Part shown: positions 37,111-49,128 of the stretch, piece by piece
How positions within the stretch are numbered: position 1 is the first letter of the stretch
Layout: the number at the start of each line of letters is the position of its first letter
Assembly (NCBI GenBank): GCA_028554755.1
Contig: JAPTOF010000017.1
Coordinates: forward strand, 11,121,501 to 11,185,500
From: Cordia subcordata
Lineage: Eukaryota > Streptophyta > Magnoliopsida > Boraginales > Cordiaceae
DNA: 64,000 nucleotides
Direction of reading: 5' to 3'
Translations under genes and position numbers: made by a program
Notes under the pieces: generated by a model
What the model was told of the DNA's origin: nothing
Database searches by the model: none
The model's input: only the letters and a program-made list of their open reading frames with translations

Positions 37111-37378
37111 CTTTACTTGTTTTGCAGCAACATTCAATCTTTTCTGCCTAATTTGATTACTTTGCCTTGTTTATTCTTTGTTATTGGAGTTCATTGGATT
37201 AAGCATTGCTTTATACAGATCTGGTAATGCTGAAAGTGTAAAGTTTTGGCATAATTTGAATGCTTGAGTAGGCCAACTGCAGAATCTTTAGATTGGAAGG
37301 TGTAAATTTGATAGCATTGAGCTTATGCTTTGTCAAGATTAGAATTGATTCTGCTGAATTTTGTTTGGATGGTTTAGG

Positions 37379-39910
37379 ATGGTGACTATGAAAATGGCTA
37401 AGTTGGTATGTGTAGTTTTAGCTGTATTTGTATTTGGATTCATGGGGCTAGGATCATATGCGTTGTTTGATCCTGTTGCTAAATACTTGCTTGCATGTGG
37501 ATCTTCACAAAATGTCACCTTTCTTGGTCAAACCTTTGTTCCTGATACCAGTCAATCTAAAGTTGCTCTAAAAGATCAGGAGCAAAATTCTATTGCTGCC
37601 ACCACAAATTCCAGTGCCCCTTTCTCAATCTACCGGTCCGCGAGGATTTTCCCTACCATAGCATCATACAAGTTCGAAATTGAGAAAGAAGGCCGGCATT
37701 GGGTCCGGCTCTACTTCTACCCCCTTCCTGGCCACGACTTGGAGTCAGCCACGATGACGGTAGTCACGGATGATTTCGTGCTCTTGAACAATTTCAGTTT
37801 TAAGAACTATAATGGTTCTTACCTCTTCAAGGAGTATGCAGTCAATGTCACTTCAGATAGCTTGTTTGTCACCTTCATTCCTTCGAACCAGTCTGTGGCG
37901 TTTGTAAATGCAATTGAAGTTGTCTCTATGCCGGATAAATTGATACCAGACCAGGCAGTAACTTCACCTCCATCTGGTCCTTTTAATGGCCTTTCCGGAC
38001 GTGCTCTTGAAACTGTTTATCGTTTAAACATGGGTGGCCCGCTGATCACTCTGCAGAATGATTCCTTGGGAAGAACCTGGGAGAATGATGTGAAATATCT
38101 GCATGTAAACAGTTCTGCTCTAAATGTTTCAGTTAATCCTCAAAGCATAAAGTATCCGCCTACTGTTGTGCCTGAAACGGCTCCAAATTCGGTATATGCT
38201 ACTGCTGAAACAATGGGAGATGCAAACGTAGCCAATGTCAACTTCAACATCACTTGGGTCTTCACCGTCGATCCTAATTTCATGTACTTCATTCGGGTCC
38301 ATTTCTGTGACATTGTTAGCGAGGCCTTGAATAATCTGATGTTCAACCTGTATATCAATTCCGATATTGCTATACAGCATCTGGATTTATCAAGTCTAGC
38401 TGGTAAATTGGATGTGCCTTATTACAGGGATTTTGTCTCCAATTCTTCAGATGGCACAAACACCCTTACAGTCAGTGTTGGTCCAGACACAAGTACCGAC
38501 TTCTTGAATGCAATTATGAATGGTCTTGAGATCATGAAGATCAGCAATGAAGCTAGAAGTTTGAATGGTGTTTCTTCTGTCAAGAATCTCCTCGCATTGC
38601 CTCCAAAGAAGAACAAGACAGGCATAATAGTTGGCTCTGTCGTAGGGGCTTCAGCTGCACTGGCACTTTTAGGGTTGTGTTACTGCTGCTTAGTGGCTCG
38701 CAGATCAAAAACTGCTCAACCTGGGCAGCCATGGCTTCCTCTCCCCTTATATGGAAACTCTTTGACTTGGACAAAAGGGTCCACAACTTCTCAAAAGAGT
38801 AGAACAGCAAGCTGCATCTCACTGGCTTCCACCAATTTTGGCCGATTCTTCTCTTTCCAAGAAATACTAGACGCAACTAACAAGTTTGACGAGGACTTGC
38901 TTCTCGGTGTTGGCGGTTTTGGCAGGGTCTACAAGGGAACCCTAGAAGACGGGACCAGGGTAGCTGTAAAAAGAGGTAATCCAAGATCTGAACAAGGCAT
39001 TGCTGAATTCAAGACAGAGATTGAAATGTTGTCCAAGCTTCGCCACCGCCATCTTGTGTCCCTTATTGGTTATTGTGATGAAAGGTCAGAAATGATTCTG
39101 ATCTATGAATACATGGCGAATGGTCCTCTTAGAAGCCATCTCTATGGAACAGATCTCCCACCGCTTTCATGGAAGCAACGTCTCGAGATATGTATTGGTG
39201 CTGCCAGGGGACTTCATTATCTCCACACTGGTGCAGCTCAAAGCATCATTCACCGTGATGTCAAGACGACCAACATCCTTTTGGATGAGAATTTTGTGGC
39301 CAAAGTTGCTGATTTTGGGTTATCTAAAACAGGACCAGCTCTTGATCAGACACATATCAGTACCGCTGTCAAAGGCAGCTTTGGATATCTTGATCCCGAA
39401 TACTTCAGGAGGCAGCAGCTAACAGAAAAATCAGATGTTTATTCATTTGGGGTTGTTCTAGTGGAAGTACTTTGCACAAGACCAGCTCTAAATCCTGTCC
39501 TTCCCAGGGAGCAAGTTAATATTGCTGAGTGGGCAATGACTTGGCAAAGGACAGGAATGTTGGATCAAATCATGGATTCACATCTGAAGGGGAAGGTTAA
39601 TCCAGCTTCCTTGAAGAAATTTGGGGAGACAGCTGAAAAGTGCCTGGCCGATCATGGTGTTGACAGACCTTCCATGGGTGATGTTCTGTGGAATTTAGAA
39701 TACGCTCTCCAGCTTGAGGAGACCTCTTCAGCTCTCATGGAACCTGAAGATAACAGCACAAACCATATTCCAGGAATTCTAACACTGCTAGAGCCCTTTG
39801 ACAATAGTGTAACTATGGTCGAAGGGGCTACCTCTGGAACAGATGATGATGCAGAGGATGCTGCCACTAGTGCCGTTTTCTCTCAGCTGGTAGATCCACG
39901 TGGAAGATGA
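37379..39910 (+). CDS. THE1: Receptor-like kinase THESEUS1 (CrRLK1L family)
   Basis: One exon encodes 843 residues from the ATG at 37379. The frame opens farther upstream, but only through a TTG. A signal peptide (MVTMKMAKLVCVVLAVFVFG region, about 1-28) precedes a malectin-like ectodomain starting ALFDPVAKYLLACGSSQNVT with many N-glycosylation sequons. A membrane span GIIVGSVVGASAALALLG begins at residue 415. The kinase domain is complete: glycine loop GVGGFG at 510, catalytic Lys at 531, HRDVKTTN with Asp 627, DFGLSK with Asp 645, and EKSDVYSFGVV. The tail ends AVFSQLVDPRGR, nearly identical to Arabidopsis THE1. THE1 senses cell-wall integrity at the plasma membrane, with RALF-peptide and LLG partners known for the family. 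The absence of introns is normal for this subfamily. Confidence 0.97.
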   Translation: MVTMKMAKLVCVVLAVFVFGFMGLGSYALFDPVAKYLLACGSSQNVTFLGQTFVPDTSQSKVALKDQEQNSIAATTNSSAPFSIYRSARIFPTIASYKFEIEKEGRHWVRLYFYPLPGHDLESATMTVVTDDFVLLNNFSFKNYNGSYLFKEYAVNVTSDSLFVTFIPSNQSVAFVNAIEVVSMPDKLIPDQAVTSPPSGPFNGLSGRALETVYRLNMGGPLITLQNDSLGRTWENDVKYLHVNSSALNVSVNPQSIKYPPTVVPETAPNSVYATAETMGDANVANVNFNITWVFTVDPNFMYFIRVHFCDIVSEALNNLMFNLYINSDIAIQHLDLSSLAGKLDVPYYRDFVSNSSDGTNTLTVSVGPDTSTDFLNAIMNGLEIMKISNEARSLNGVSSVKNLLALPPKKNKTGIIVGSVVGASAALALLGLCYCCLVARRSKTAQPGQPWLPLPLYGNSLTWTKGSTTSQKSRTASCISLASTNFGRFFSFQEILDATNKFDEDLLLGVGGFGRVYKGTLEDGTRVAVKRGNPRSEQGIAEFKTEIEMLSKLRHRHLVSLIGYCDERSEMILIYEYMANGPLRSHLYGTDLPPLSWKQRLEICIGAARGLHYLHTGAAQSIIHRDVKTTNILLDENFVAKVADFGLSKTGPALDQTHISTAVKGSFGYLDPEYFRRQQLTEKSDVYSFGVVLVEVLCTRPALNPVLPREQVNIAEWAMTWQRTGMLDQIMDSHLKGKVNPASLKKFGETAEKCLADHGVDRPSMGDVLWNLEYALQLEETSSALMEPEDNSTNHIPGILTLLEPFDNSVTMVEGATSGTDDDAEDAATSAVFSQLVDPRGR

Positions 39911-41107
39911 GAAAGATAGAATTATTGGTATTTGATATCTTGGCATTACACGTCCATAGAGAATTAACTTTCGTGTTCTCAATGGAAAGTTGATACCTCC
40001 TGATTGGACAATATAATTTCCAATTCCATTCTTTTTCCCTGGTATTTTACATCTACTTTCTTAATAATGTAATATCATTTGTATCATAATTCATTCTTGG
40101 GGCTTATGCTCCACCAAATGTTATATCTGATTTATAATGATGGTCTACCATTCATAATGATTAGATCACTCTAAGCTCTATAGCCTTTTCATAGATAAGT
40201 TATGGTTACAAAGTGTGGATATTGTAATCAATCATACAAATGAAAGAATGGAATTGAGCTCATGCTATCTTCTCCTAATCTGAGTATTTTCTCCTGGTAT
40301 AATTGTCTTCAATTATTGTTATGATGTTTCCATATCTTCAAGGCATTATACTTCTTTTTTCTTTTTTTCTTTTTTTTTTTGTGTGTGTGTGTGCACGCCC
40401 ACATGTGTAGTGAAATAAGGCATTAGCCTGTTGTTTCTTCACAAATGTTGTTAAGCTTTGGAAAGGAAAAAGACCATGGAGCCTGTATTTCAGTTCTCAC
40501 TTGTTCCCGCTTTTACGTGTATTACGCCTTTTTTTGCAGACTGTAGTTGCAAGTTTTCCTTTGCTTTCCCTACCTATTTCATGTTGCATTAATGCTTTGT
40601 TTCTTATAAGTTTACCATAAGATGCTTTTTTATATAGAAAAGTATGGTTTAATTTTAGTTTTTAAGATGTTTGTGATAAGATGTCTTATTTATAATTGTA
40701 AAAGATAAGCTGAAGATGGACTGCTTAAAAGACAAAAAGTATGTTTGGTTTTAGTTTTTATGAGATACTAGTGACAAGATGTCTTATATCTTGTAAGATA
40801 AAAGAGACAATAAACATTGTCTACTTCATGTCAATAAGATAGGCATGAAATGATAAAGCTTATTCCAAATAGTGCATAAGTCTGTTGATGAAAATAGTGG
40901 CATGAAGCCTGGCTCATTCTCCAGTTGAAGCTGAAATGAGCTCCTCCATAAGAAAAGCAGACTTAGAATCATATCTTATCTGGAATTATAAAATCAAATT
41001 ATTCATACAACTGATAATGCGTAACAGTTGAACATAAGACTAGAATTTCTTAAGTTAGATTCCATTCATTTGTCGAAACTTCAATTGCTCAGAGAGAAAT
41101 GCGGAAC
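39911..41107. other. Intergenic region between convergent genes, with about 97-bp direct repeat
   Basis: This holds the 3' UTR of THESEUS1 and the end of the convergent Root-cap gene. At about 40637-40810 two diverged copies occur of a unit containing AAAAGTATG, GGTTTTAGTTTTT or AATTTTAGTTTTT, GATAAGATGTCTTAT or GACAAGATGTCTTAT, and TGTAAGATAAA or TGTAAAAGATAA. A T-rich and (GT)n tract lies at 40350-40393. Confidence 0.65.
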
Positions 41108-42248
41108 TCATTTCCTGCAAACTATTCCATTCCCACTGGACAATCGACTGCTACAATCTAAGAGGCGGTCTTCCTTCGCGAGTGAGTCCTCCTTCTCCAA
41201 GATTCCAGCTGCAGAGAACACACAGGCGTCACACTCAGTTGACAGAAGAGATGAGGTTCCGTACTTCTTTTCACCTCCCACCACTGGCATTACAACTCCA
41301 GGCTGTGCTGGGTTCACGAAATCTGGCTGGTAAGTTCGGCCAAGGACTCCTTCAACCTTTGGGGAGAGGCTATAGAATCTGAACTGCACCTCCAAATGAG
41401 CAAAACAGTCATCAGCAGGTATCTGATAGTTATGAATCCTATTGTCTTCGTTTGTCACAGGTACGACATTGACAGAGATTTCTGCAACTTCTGGAAGAGT
41501 TATCAGAACACTGTTTTTGTTGGAAGTTCTTTCCACCTTGATGCTCTTCTCTGAGGATTCCCATAGTGATGGAAAGCCCTCAGGTATGGCTAACTCTAAT
41601 CCATTGTGAGAAAATCTCAGATGGTCAACTTCATCATCCCATGTTGTTGACCTGGTGGCCTCGACAGTGAGAGCATGCGTTCCAAAGATGATTCCAAGTG
41701 CTTGGATCCATGTGAAGTCGCGAGGCCTACCAGCCGGCCTGTGACCAATGAAGCGCGCATTAATCTGCAGATTGGGATCCGAAACCAAGCTGAAATGTTC
41801 ATTGCTCTTCCCATGGAAGTAGAAAACAATTCCATCTGCACCAATGAAGCGCGGATCCAGGCAGGCTGCACCAGGTCCGTTGCAATTTGGTTTTCTGTCT
41901 GTAATACACCACTGCATTAGTATCTAGAAAAACTGACAACTAGAAGAATCAGAAGAGCTAAAAGAATTTTTCTGACACGAACTAAACATTAAAAACATAG
42001 ATTAAAGAAAAAGAAATCTTACTTCTGCATTCGGGCTGACATGTAGGTTTGTTACAGTCGACGTAACAGACTTTCGCTTTGGGATCAGAAGGTGATGATT
42101 TTGGGCATTCACTTGGGCAGTACATTGGTTTCAGAAAGCATGGGCTCTTTTTCTTGGAGCAGGTTATGTAATCTGCATGAACCTCTATTGCACAAACTAC
42201 AAAAAGTAGCAGAACACTTAGCAGGCAATTTATTCTTGAGATCTTCAT
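41108..42248 (-). CDS. Secreted Root-cap domain / LEA-related cysteine-rich protein
   Basis: Two exons on the minus strand, 42248-42023 and 41898-41108, join in phase (codon A|AC) across a 124-bp GT-AG intron and encode 338 residues. Residues 1-25 form a signal peptide ending VHA. A Cys-rich segment follows (CSKKKSPCFLKPMYCPSECP and the CNKPTCQPECRN region), then NCNGPGAACLDPRFIGADGI opens a beta-rich Root cap-type domain with the typical GKSNEHFSLVSDPNLQINAR and RPRDFTWIQALGIIFG. The C-terminal Cys residues lie in SLLSTECDACVFSAAG. Plant relatives are annotated as root cap or late-embryogenesis-abundant-related proteins and are expected to be extracellular; the biochemical role is unknown. 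The start ATG directly precedes the signal peptide, and a TATA-like box lies about 60 bp upstream. Confidence 0.9.
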
Positions 42249-42304
42249 GCTTTTTACAAGTAATACAGAGAGTTGAATATGGCCCTGTGCTCCATTCTTG
42301 CTCT

Positions 42305-42313
42305 CTTATAAAG
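42305..42313 (-). promoter_or_regulatory. Candidate TATA box of the Root-cap gene
   Basis: On the minus strand CTTTATAAG lies 57-65 bp upstream of the ATG at 42248. Initiation about 30 bp downstream would give a short leader of roughly 30 nt. No transcript evidence is available. Confidence 0.45.
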
Positions 42314-43526
42314 CATTCCAAGTTGAATTTTCTACCAATAAGATACTCATTTCAGCTTCTATTCTCTGTTCAACTCGTGGATGGATGCGTGAAGCATGGA
42401 TCTGCTTAAGTACATTGCTTAATTTTTAATCTTTTGGTCAATTCTTTGGGTTTTGTAACCTATTGCAATAAGGGATGGTTGACTTCATCTCTGGTGGCTT
42501 GAAGGAATGCCAACCGATCATCATCGGACTTGGATCTTTTCATAGTATTAAGAAATCGAATGATGCTACATTTTCTGTGTGGTTATAGTAAAATAATCTA
42601 AATAATTTATCATCACCCCATCTCTCTCGTAATGTTATATTCATGAGACAAACTTATGGGCGGGTTGCCTCTTGAAACGATGTTTGATCATCTTGATTAT
42701 CAACCAATATTCAATCAATTTATAAATATATGGATAAAAGCCAAAGAACTCATCAATATATATATTAAAGCCAAAAAAGTAATCCTAGAGCTTAACATAT
42801 CAGTTTTGAAAATATATCATAACTTGATACATGAAATTTTTTCAATAGCTAATGTGGCTGACGTGTCACCTCTTTTGAATAACAGTAACTGCAAATGAAT
42901 TTTGATGCATGATGTATTGGATGGGGTGGTAGCATTATATATATGTGTGTGTATATGTATGTATGTATGTGTGCATTCAAACATTAATTATAGCCTGTTC
43001 GTAACACAAGCTACATTCTTAGTACTCAATTATTCGGTAGATAATTTTTGAAAATATGAACTAAAAATTAGGATCATTTCACGTTACGTGCATGTGAAGG
43101 ACAATAGCCAGGGCTGACCATGTTGGTATTTAATTACTTGTTTATTTTCTCATTATTATTACTTAATCATCTTATAGCTGCCAAGTAAACTGCTTCTTGA
43201 GATTGAGTTTTCACTTTATTACTACCTCTTCTTCAGTAGCAAGTTCAACAATGTTGAAAATAATAAATAACTAAATAATAAACTAAATTGATTTGAAAAG
43301 TTGAATTTGTAGATGAGATTAAAAATTTACAAGATCAATTTGGGTTATCGTATGGGGTTAACCAGCAGCAAAATTTTTTGAGCGTTCGAAAAGTAGGGCT
43401 GGTGCCTTTGATGCCATTTCACTCGATTTGGAGAAGCCATTAATGTTTTATACCACGTTAAGTATAATCTTATACCATAATTTTTTTTTAACATGAAACA
43501 AGTTTATATTGGTAGATTGTCATTAA

Positions 43527-43754
43527 GGGCCTGTTTGGATTTTTTTTTTTAAGAAAAAGTATTTTTTTGGTAGAAAAATATAATTTTTTTTTGTAATAAT
43601 TATTTAATTTGATTTTTTTTAAAAAAATTGAAACTACGAAAAAAATTCAAATATAACTTTTCTTAGAAGCTAAATTTTTAATTTCTCATAAAAATACTTT
43701 ATCAAAAATTAATAAAAAAGAGCACTTTTAAAAAAGATCAATCTAAACGAGATC
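43527..43754. mobile_element. Tourist-like MITE, copy 6, with TAA target duplication
   Basis: TAA flanks the element at 43524-43526 and 43755-43757. The ends are GGGCCTGTTTGGATTTTT and, inverted, GATCTCGTTTAGATTGATCT. The interior shares TTTGTAATAATTATTTAATT, GAAACTACGAAAAAAATTC and CTTAGAAGCTAAATTTTTAA with other copies. Confidence 0.8.
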
Positions 43755-45389
43755 TAAACTAAGATCCTAATGTTATATTATGAGGATATTATCATCTATT
43801 TCTAGACATACATCATAAAACACTACTTAAATTTAGAATAAAACTTCGATTAGTTATCTAACACTCTAAAAATTAAAGTAGGATGTTTTCTATGAAGATA
43901 TAAAACGAGTTAAGTTATGGTTCCGTCTCCCGACACTCCTCTCCCATAGAATCCTCGAGACTCCTCCATCAACTTTCTCATCTTTTGATTATATGCTTTG
44001 CCCAACCTCAACCTTTGTCTGGTAATTTGGGCTTATTTTCTTCTTTTTCTTATTTTTTCTTTTACTCTCATATTTTTAGTTGTGTTTTCAATTCTCTTTT
44101 ACTAAGTCTATTGTACTCTTTCAACTTTGTTTATATTTCAGGTTTTATTTGTGGGAATTGTCATTACTAGATATAGAATAAGGACCCTTGCTTTCAAATT
44201 TTTCTTTTGGAACTTTATTGCTGTTTAACTTTAGTTTTTGGGCTTGGAGTTTCATGATGTTTGTTGTAAGCTTAATTATTCGTCTGGTTTTGTTTGTTGA
44301 CAAATTTCCCCGTCGAAAGCGTTGTAAGTTAGTTAAAAGGGATATTTCGCCAAGTTTTCAGAGTTCGAATGTTAAGCCCTTCTCTATATTGTTATTGTTT
44401 TCGTTTTCTGGTTGCTATTTTTACGATGGAAGTTATTAGCCAAGCATGTGTCATGTATTGTGATGATGATAAGTGAATCTTTTTACCTCAAGGACATAAC
44501 TTTTGATGGTTGATTTTATTTAATTTTTATCAACCAAATTTTGGAGTTACAGTTGCAATGTGTTTTTACATGTTGGACCAAGTATGCTTAGTCCAGTTCC
44601 GTCCATCAATGTTGTGTCAATAAAATGTACTTGTTGGATAAAAAAAGGTTATGATTCCATAATCTTGTGGAATATGTAAAAATAATCAATTAGTGAGTGG
44701 CGTTATAGATTTTATAGAATGGGAAATATGGCGAATATTTATTAACATGGTAGAAATAGTATTGATGAGAAAAAAGAGAAATATGTTATTCGCATTGATA
44801 TTATCTATAAAAGTTGTTAAATGAAACACCTATAATAGGCAAAGAAATCTATGAAGAACACTTACAAATTCAGTATCCAAGCAAGTTAAGAACAACGGGA
44901 AATCACACGCATAGTCCCCAAAGTTGACATAATTTTTTAAATTAGTCCTACTTATTTAAATTAATACAAATTAGTCCCCAATGTTTTGAAAAACTAATCA
45001 AATTAGTCTCTAAGCTCAAGTTGTCATTCTTTTTTCTTTTCTTTTCTTTTTTATTCTTAGTTGATTATAATACCTTAAAATTTTGTACTGTGAATTTCAT
45101 TATGAAATAATTTTTAGACAATAAAAATTCCTAATTTTCATTAAAAAATTTCAATCAGATGTCTAATGTGTCTTATAAAAGTTCACAATAAATCCATATA
45201 TGCAAAGAATGCAATAACTATCATTCAAAATGTTAAATTCCTACTGCTTTTTTTTCTTTTTGGCTAGGAATTCTTGTTTAAAAAAATAGATAATCAGATT
45301 TCATTTTATAGCGCAAAGGGTAAGATTGTCAATTGTTTTTATGTTTGAGGTCATTTGGGACATTTTCGTCAAAACTAGCGTCCACTCTA

Positions 45390-45720
45390 ATTGTAGGGAC
45401 TAATCTGACCATAATAATTAAACAATGGGGACTTGTATGAATTATTTGAAATAATAGGGATTAAAATTAAAAAATATGTAAACATTGGGACTAATTTGAC
45501 CATAATAATTAAACATTGGGACTTGTATGAATTATTTGAAACAATAGAGATTAAAATTTAAAAATATATAAATATTAGGGACTTATTTGAATTTAACTTT
45601 AACTACAGGACTAATTTGACTATAATAAGTAAACATTGAGGACTTGTATGAATTATTTATAATAATAGGGACTAAAATAAAAAAAAGTGTTAACAGTAAG
45701 AACTTATTTGAATTTAACTC
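45390..45720. repeat. Tandem repeat of about 90 bp, three copies
   Basis: ACTAATCTGACCATAATAAT, ACTAATTTGACCATAATAAT and ACTAATTTGACTATAATAAG start at 45399, 45490 and 45610, each followed by GACTTGTATGAATTATTT at 45430, 45520 and 45641. The third unit is offset by a 30-bp insertion. Related AATTAGTCC words in the opposite orientation at 44910-45015 suggest the array is one arm of a larger transposon. Confidence 0.8.
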
Positions 45721-46181
45721 TTAAGAACAACATTATTTTCAAACATGATAACTTATTTGCTAAAACAAGAACTAGAAATCTATTCATAAGTTAACATTTG
45801 GGAAAAAATATCTTTTCATGAAAAAAAGAACATCTTTTATTTTGTTAATAGATGTTTGAATTAATTTTTAAAAGCGTTTAAATTTTTGAGAAACTAAACT
45901 TTATTCAAGATTTAAAAATCTTATTTCTTAAAAAAATTTATACAAAATAATATATATATATATATATATATATATTTGGCCCACTATTTAATAAACCTCT
46001 TGTCTTGTCAGGAAAAGCAGCCAAGCGTTCTAAATTCCCTCCAATAAAATTATCACTTTTCACTGAATTCACTGAGTCAACTCGCTGAGTGACCCCTTCA
46101 TTTCAATCCGGAAAAACCCTAATTTCGCTGATTTCTTTTTAACAAAAATTCCCAATTCGACATTCATTCCCAACCAAAACG

Positions 46182-46751
46182 GTACGTTTCGAAAACTCTG
46201 TTATCTCTCAAAGTAAAAGATAGAGTTTAAATCTTTTGAAGGCCACTGAATTGAACTAAAACTACTGAAAATTATTAAAGGTTTCTTGAGTTGCAGGCCA
46301 ATTAAAGTGAAGCGATATTTACTTTTATGTGTAAATGAAGGCTTATTTTGCGCTTCTTTTGATTCTTTTACCTCGAATTAAGTGGGACTGAAGTTTGAAG
46401 TTTGGGTTCTTGAGCTTATGTTTTACTTGTTATTTTTACTTACTAAGTGAAGTCATGCTGATTGAATGATGAAATGAGTAAAAGTATGTTAAAAGTTTTG
46501 ATGTTGAAAAGGTGATAAAGTGAAAAGCCTTTTGATTTTACGTATTTTGATGCCAGATATAGGTAGTTCTGAAAGAAAATGTGTTGTTAGGGCTTAAAGT
46601 GATTCGACATTCTCGGAATTTGGATTAGCGAAGGCACGAGAAATTGTGGAACAAATTCGAGTTTGTCAGTGTAAGATGAAAGGAAGAATGAATCTTCGAG
46701 TTAATAAGTGTGTGGAGAAGTTAGGTTTGATTTTGAGCTACTTAAGTGCAG
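46182..46751 (+). other. Probable 5'-UTR intron of LDL2
   Basis: A donor ACG|GTACGT at 46181/46182 and an acceptor GTGCAG ending at 46751, 13 bp before the ATG, bracket a T-rich segment. A leader intron would explain the 600-bp gap between the TC-rich putative transcript start near 46100 and the coding region. Confidence 0.5.
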
Positions 46752-46764
46752 GAGGAAATAAAGA

Positions 46765-49128
46765 ATGACGATGGAAACCCCAGTTTCAGATGGTTCAGGT
46801 TCTCGGAGGCTGCCGAGGAGGAAGGCAGCTGTAAGGAATTATGATGAGAATTTGATGGATGAGTTAATAGAGAGCCATTTAGGAGGTTCCTCGAAGAAAA
46901 GGTTTAAAACGAGGGAAGAATTGGAGAAAGAAACTGAAACTGAGGCAATGATAGCTTTCTCATTAGGGTTTCCAATTGATAAGTTACTTGAGGAGGAAAT
47001 TAGGGCAGGAGTGGTGAAAGAATTGGGTGGGAAGGAGCAAAATGATTATATCGTCGTGAGGAATCACATACTGACAAAGTGGAGGGAGAATGTGCAAGTA
47101 TGGCTTTCCAAAGGGAAGATTAGGGAAACTGTGAGTGGTGAGTATGAACATTTGATAAATTCAGCATTTGACTTCCTTTTGTATAATGGATATATCAATT
47201 TTGGTGTTTCACCTTCATTTGAAGCTCAGTTTCCTGAGGAGGCAACTGAAGGGTCTGTAATAATTGTTGGTGCTGGACTTGCTGGGTTGGCTGCAGCAAG
47301 GCAGTTAATATCATTTGGTTTCAAGGTTATTGTTCTTGAAGCTAGAAACCGACCAGGGGGTAGAGTTTATACCCAAAAGATGGGTCGGAATGGTATGTAT
47401 GCCGCTGTAGATCTTGGTGGCAGTGTTATTACCGGTATCCATGCAAACCCTTTGGGAGTTCTAGCTAGGCAACTTTCTGTTCCTCTTCACAAAGTTAGAG
47501 ATAAGTGTCCTTTGTACAAACCTGATGGGACACCCGTTGATGGAGAGATTGATGCAAAGGTAGAACTCATTTTTAATAAGTTGCTTGATAACGTCGCCCA
47601 GTCAAGAGAAATAATGGGTGGATTTGCTAATAACGTTTCGTTAGGTTCAGTTTTGGAGACGCTTAGACGACTCTATGCTGTCGCCACTAATATTGAGGAA
47701 AGACAACTTCTTGATTGGCATTTTGCAAACTTAGAATATGCAAATGCAGGATGCCTATCACAGCTTTCTGCTGCCTATTGGGATCAGGATGATCCTTATG
47801 AAATGGGTGGTGATCACTGCTTTCTTGCTGGTGGAAATTGGACAATAATCAAGGCATTAAGCAGAGGAGTCCCAATCTTCTATGGAAAAAATGTAGAGTC
47901 TATTAGGTATGGGAATGAAGGCGTTGAAGTTGTTGCTGGTGACCAAGTGTTTCAAGCAGATATAGTTCTCTGCACAGTTCCTCTTGGGGTCCTAAAGAAA
48001 AGAAAAATCAAATTTGAACCAGAATTACCTGAAATGAAGCTTGCAGCAATAGAAAGACTTGGATTTGGGTTGTTGAATAAAGTTGCAATGGTATTCCCAT
48101 ATGTCTTTTGGAGTGAAGACCTGGATACATTTGGCTGTCTTAGTAAATTCAGCCATACAAGGGGAGAATTCTTTTTATTTTATAGTTACCATACAGTATC
48201 TGGCGGTCCCGTTCTTGTTGCACTAGTGGCTGGGGAGGCTGCACAAACTTTTGAATCCACAGACCCATCCTCTTTACTTCATCGTGTTCTACACATTCTC
48301 AAAGGTACTTCGTGCTAGTGATAATGTTGCTCCCTGTTATTGATTATTTTTCTCTTTTGTCGAGTTTCTATTAACCTCGCTTAAGTGTTTTGCATGGCTA
48401 TTGTGACAGGTATATATGGTCAGAAAGGAATCCATGTGCCTGATCCTGTACAATCTATATGTACAAGATGGGGAACTGATCCTTTCTCTTATGGTTCATA
48501 TTCTCACGTCAGTGTGCAGTCATCCGGCAGTGATTATGATATACTTGCCGAAAGTGTTGGAAGTCGCTTGTTCTTTGCTGGTGAGGCCACAACTCGGCAA
48601 TACCCTGCCACCATGCATGGTGCATACTTGAGTGGCTTAAGAGAGGCTTCATGCATCTTTCGGACCATGAGGTCTGCGCAATATTATCCTAGGAAGGGCA
48701 TACAGAAGAACAATGGGTACAACAATGATACCCTGGTGGATCTGTTCAAGAAGCCTGATCTTGCAGTTGGGGAGTTCTATTTTGTGTTCAATCCATTGAC
48801 TGAAGACCCTAAATCACTGGGACTTCTGAGCGTTAATTTTGGGAAGTCCGTTGATGAATCAAGATATGAATACCATAGCTCCCTGAATTTGCCACAGCAG
48901 CCACTGCAGCTATATGCAGTGTTATCTCGTGAACAGGCACATGAGTTGCTGCAGGTAAGTGGTGGAAGTGAGAGTAAACTGTCATATGCCTCCAAAACCT
49001 TAGGCTTGAAGCTAATGGGAGCCACTGGAATACTACTTGCGGCCAGCTCTGTGATTGCTAAAATTTCTCGTGCCAGAAAAGGCAGAGGCTGGGGTCGGTC
49101 ATCTGCTATTCACCTAAATGCTTCATAG
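46765..49128 (+). CDS. LDL2: LSD1-type lysine-specific histone demethylase homologue LDL2
   Basis: Two exons, 46765-48304 and 48410-49128, join in phase (AAA G|GT) across a 105-bp GT-AG intron and encode 752 residues. A basic N-terminus (SRRLPRRKAAVRNYDENLMD) precedes a SWIRM domain (about 55-155, ETEAMIAFSLGFPID to NGYINFGVSP). The amine-oxidase domain follows, with the FAD-binding VIIVGAGLAGLAAARQL near 165-181 and GGRVYTQKM. Lys439 in GFGLLNKV corresponds to the Lys contacting FAD in LSD1, and LFFAGEATTRQYPATMHGAY lies at the C-terminal flavin site. Only about 75 residues separate CPLYKPDG from LDWHFANLEYAN, so the coiled-coil tower that binds CoREST in animal LSD1 is missing, as in other plant members. 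N- and C-termini match Arabidopsis LDL2 better than LDL1 or FLD. Family members act in the nucleus on H3K4 methylation. Confidence 0.95.

Larger units (their letters stand above)
42400..46080. other. Intergenic spacer between Root-cap gene and LDL2
   Basis: No gene is recognised. The spacer contains TATATG/TGTATG microsatellites at 42935-42972, one Tourist-like MITE (43527-43754), a repeat array (45390-45720) and an AT microsatellite (45949-45974). Two pyrimidine-rich open frames at 43985-44440 look like untranslated sequence rather than protein. Confidence 0.55.

Noticed and set aside
37361..37378. Six-codon N-terminal extension of THESEUS1
   Set aside because: The upstream start would be TTG. 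The first ATG is at 37379 and directly precedes a good signal peptide.
43985..44439. Two pyrimidine-rich open frames
   Set aside because: The Phe/Leu/Ser-rich translations reflect T-rich DNA. There is no domain or splice continuity.
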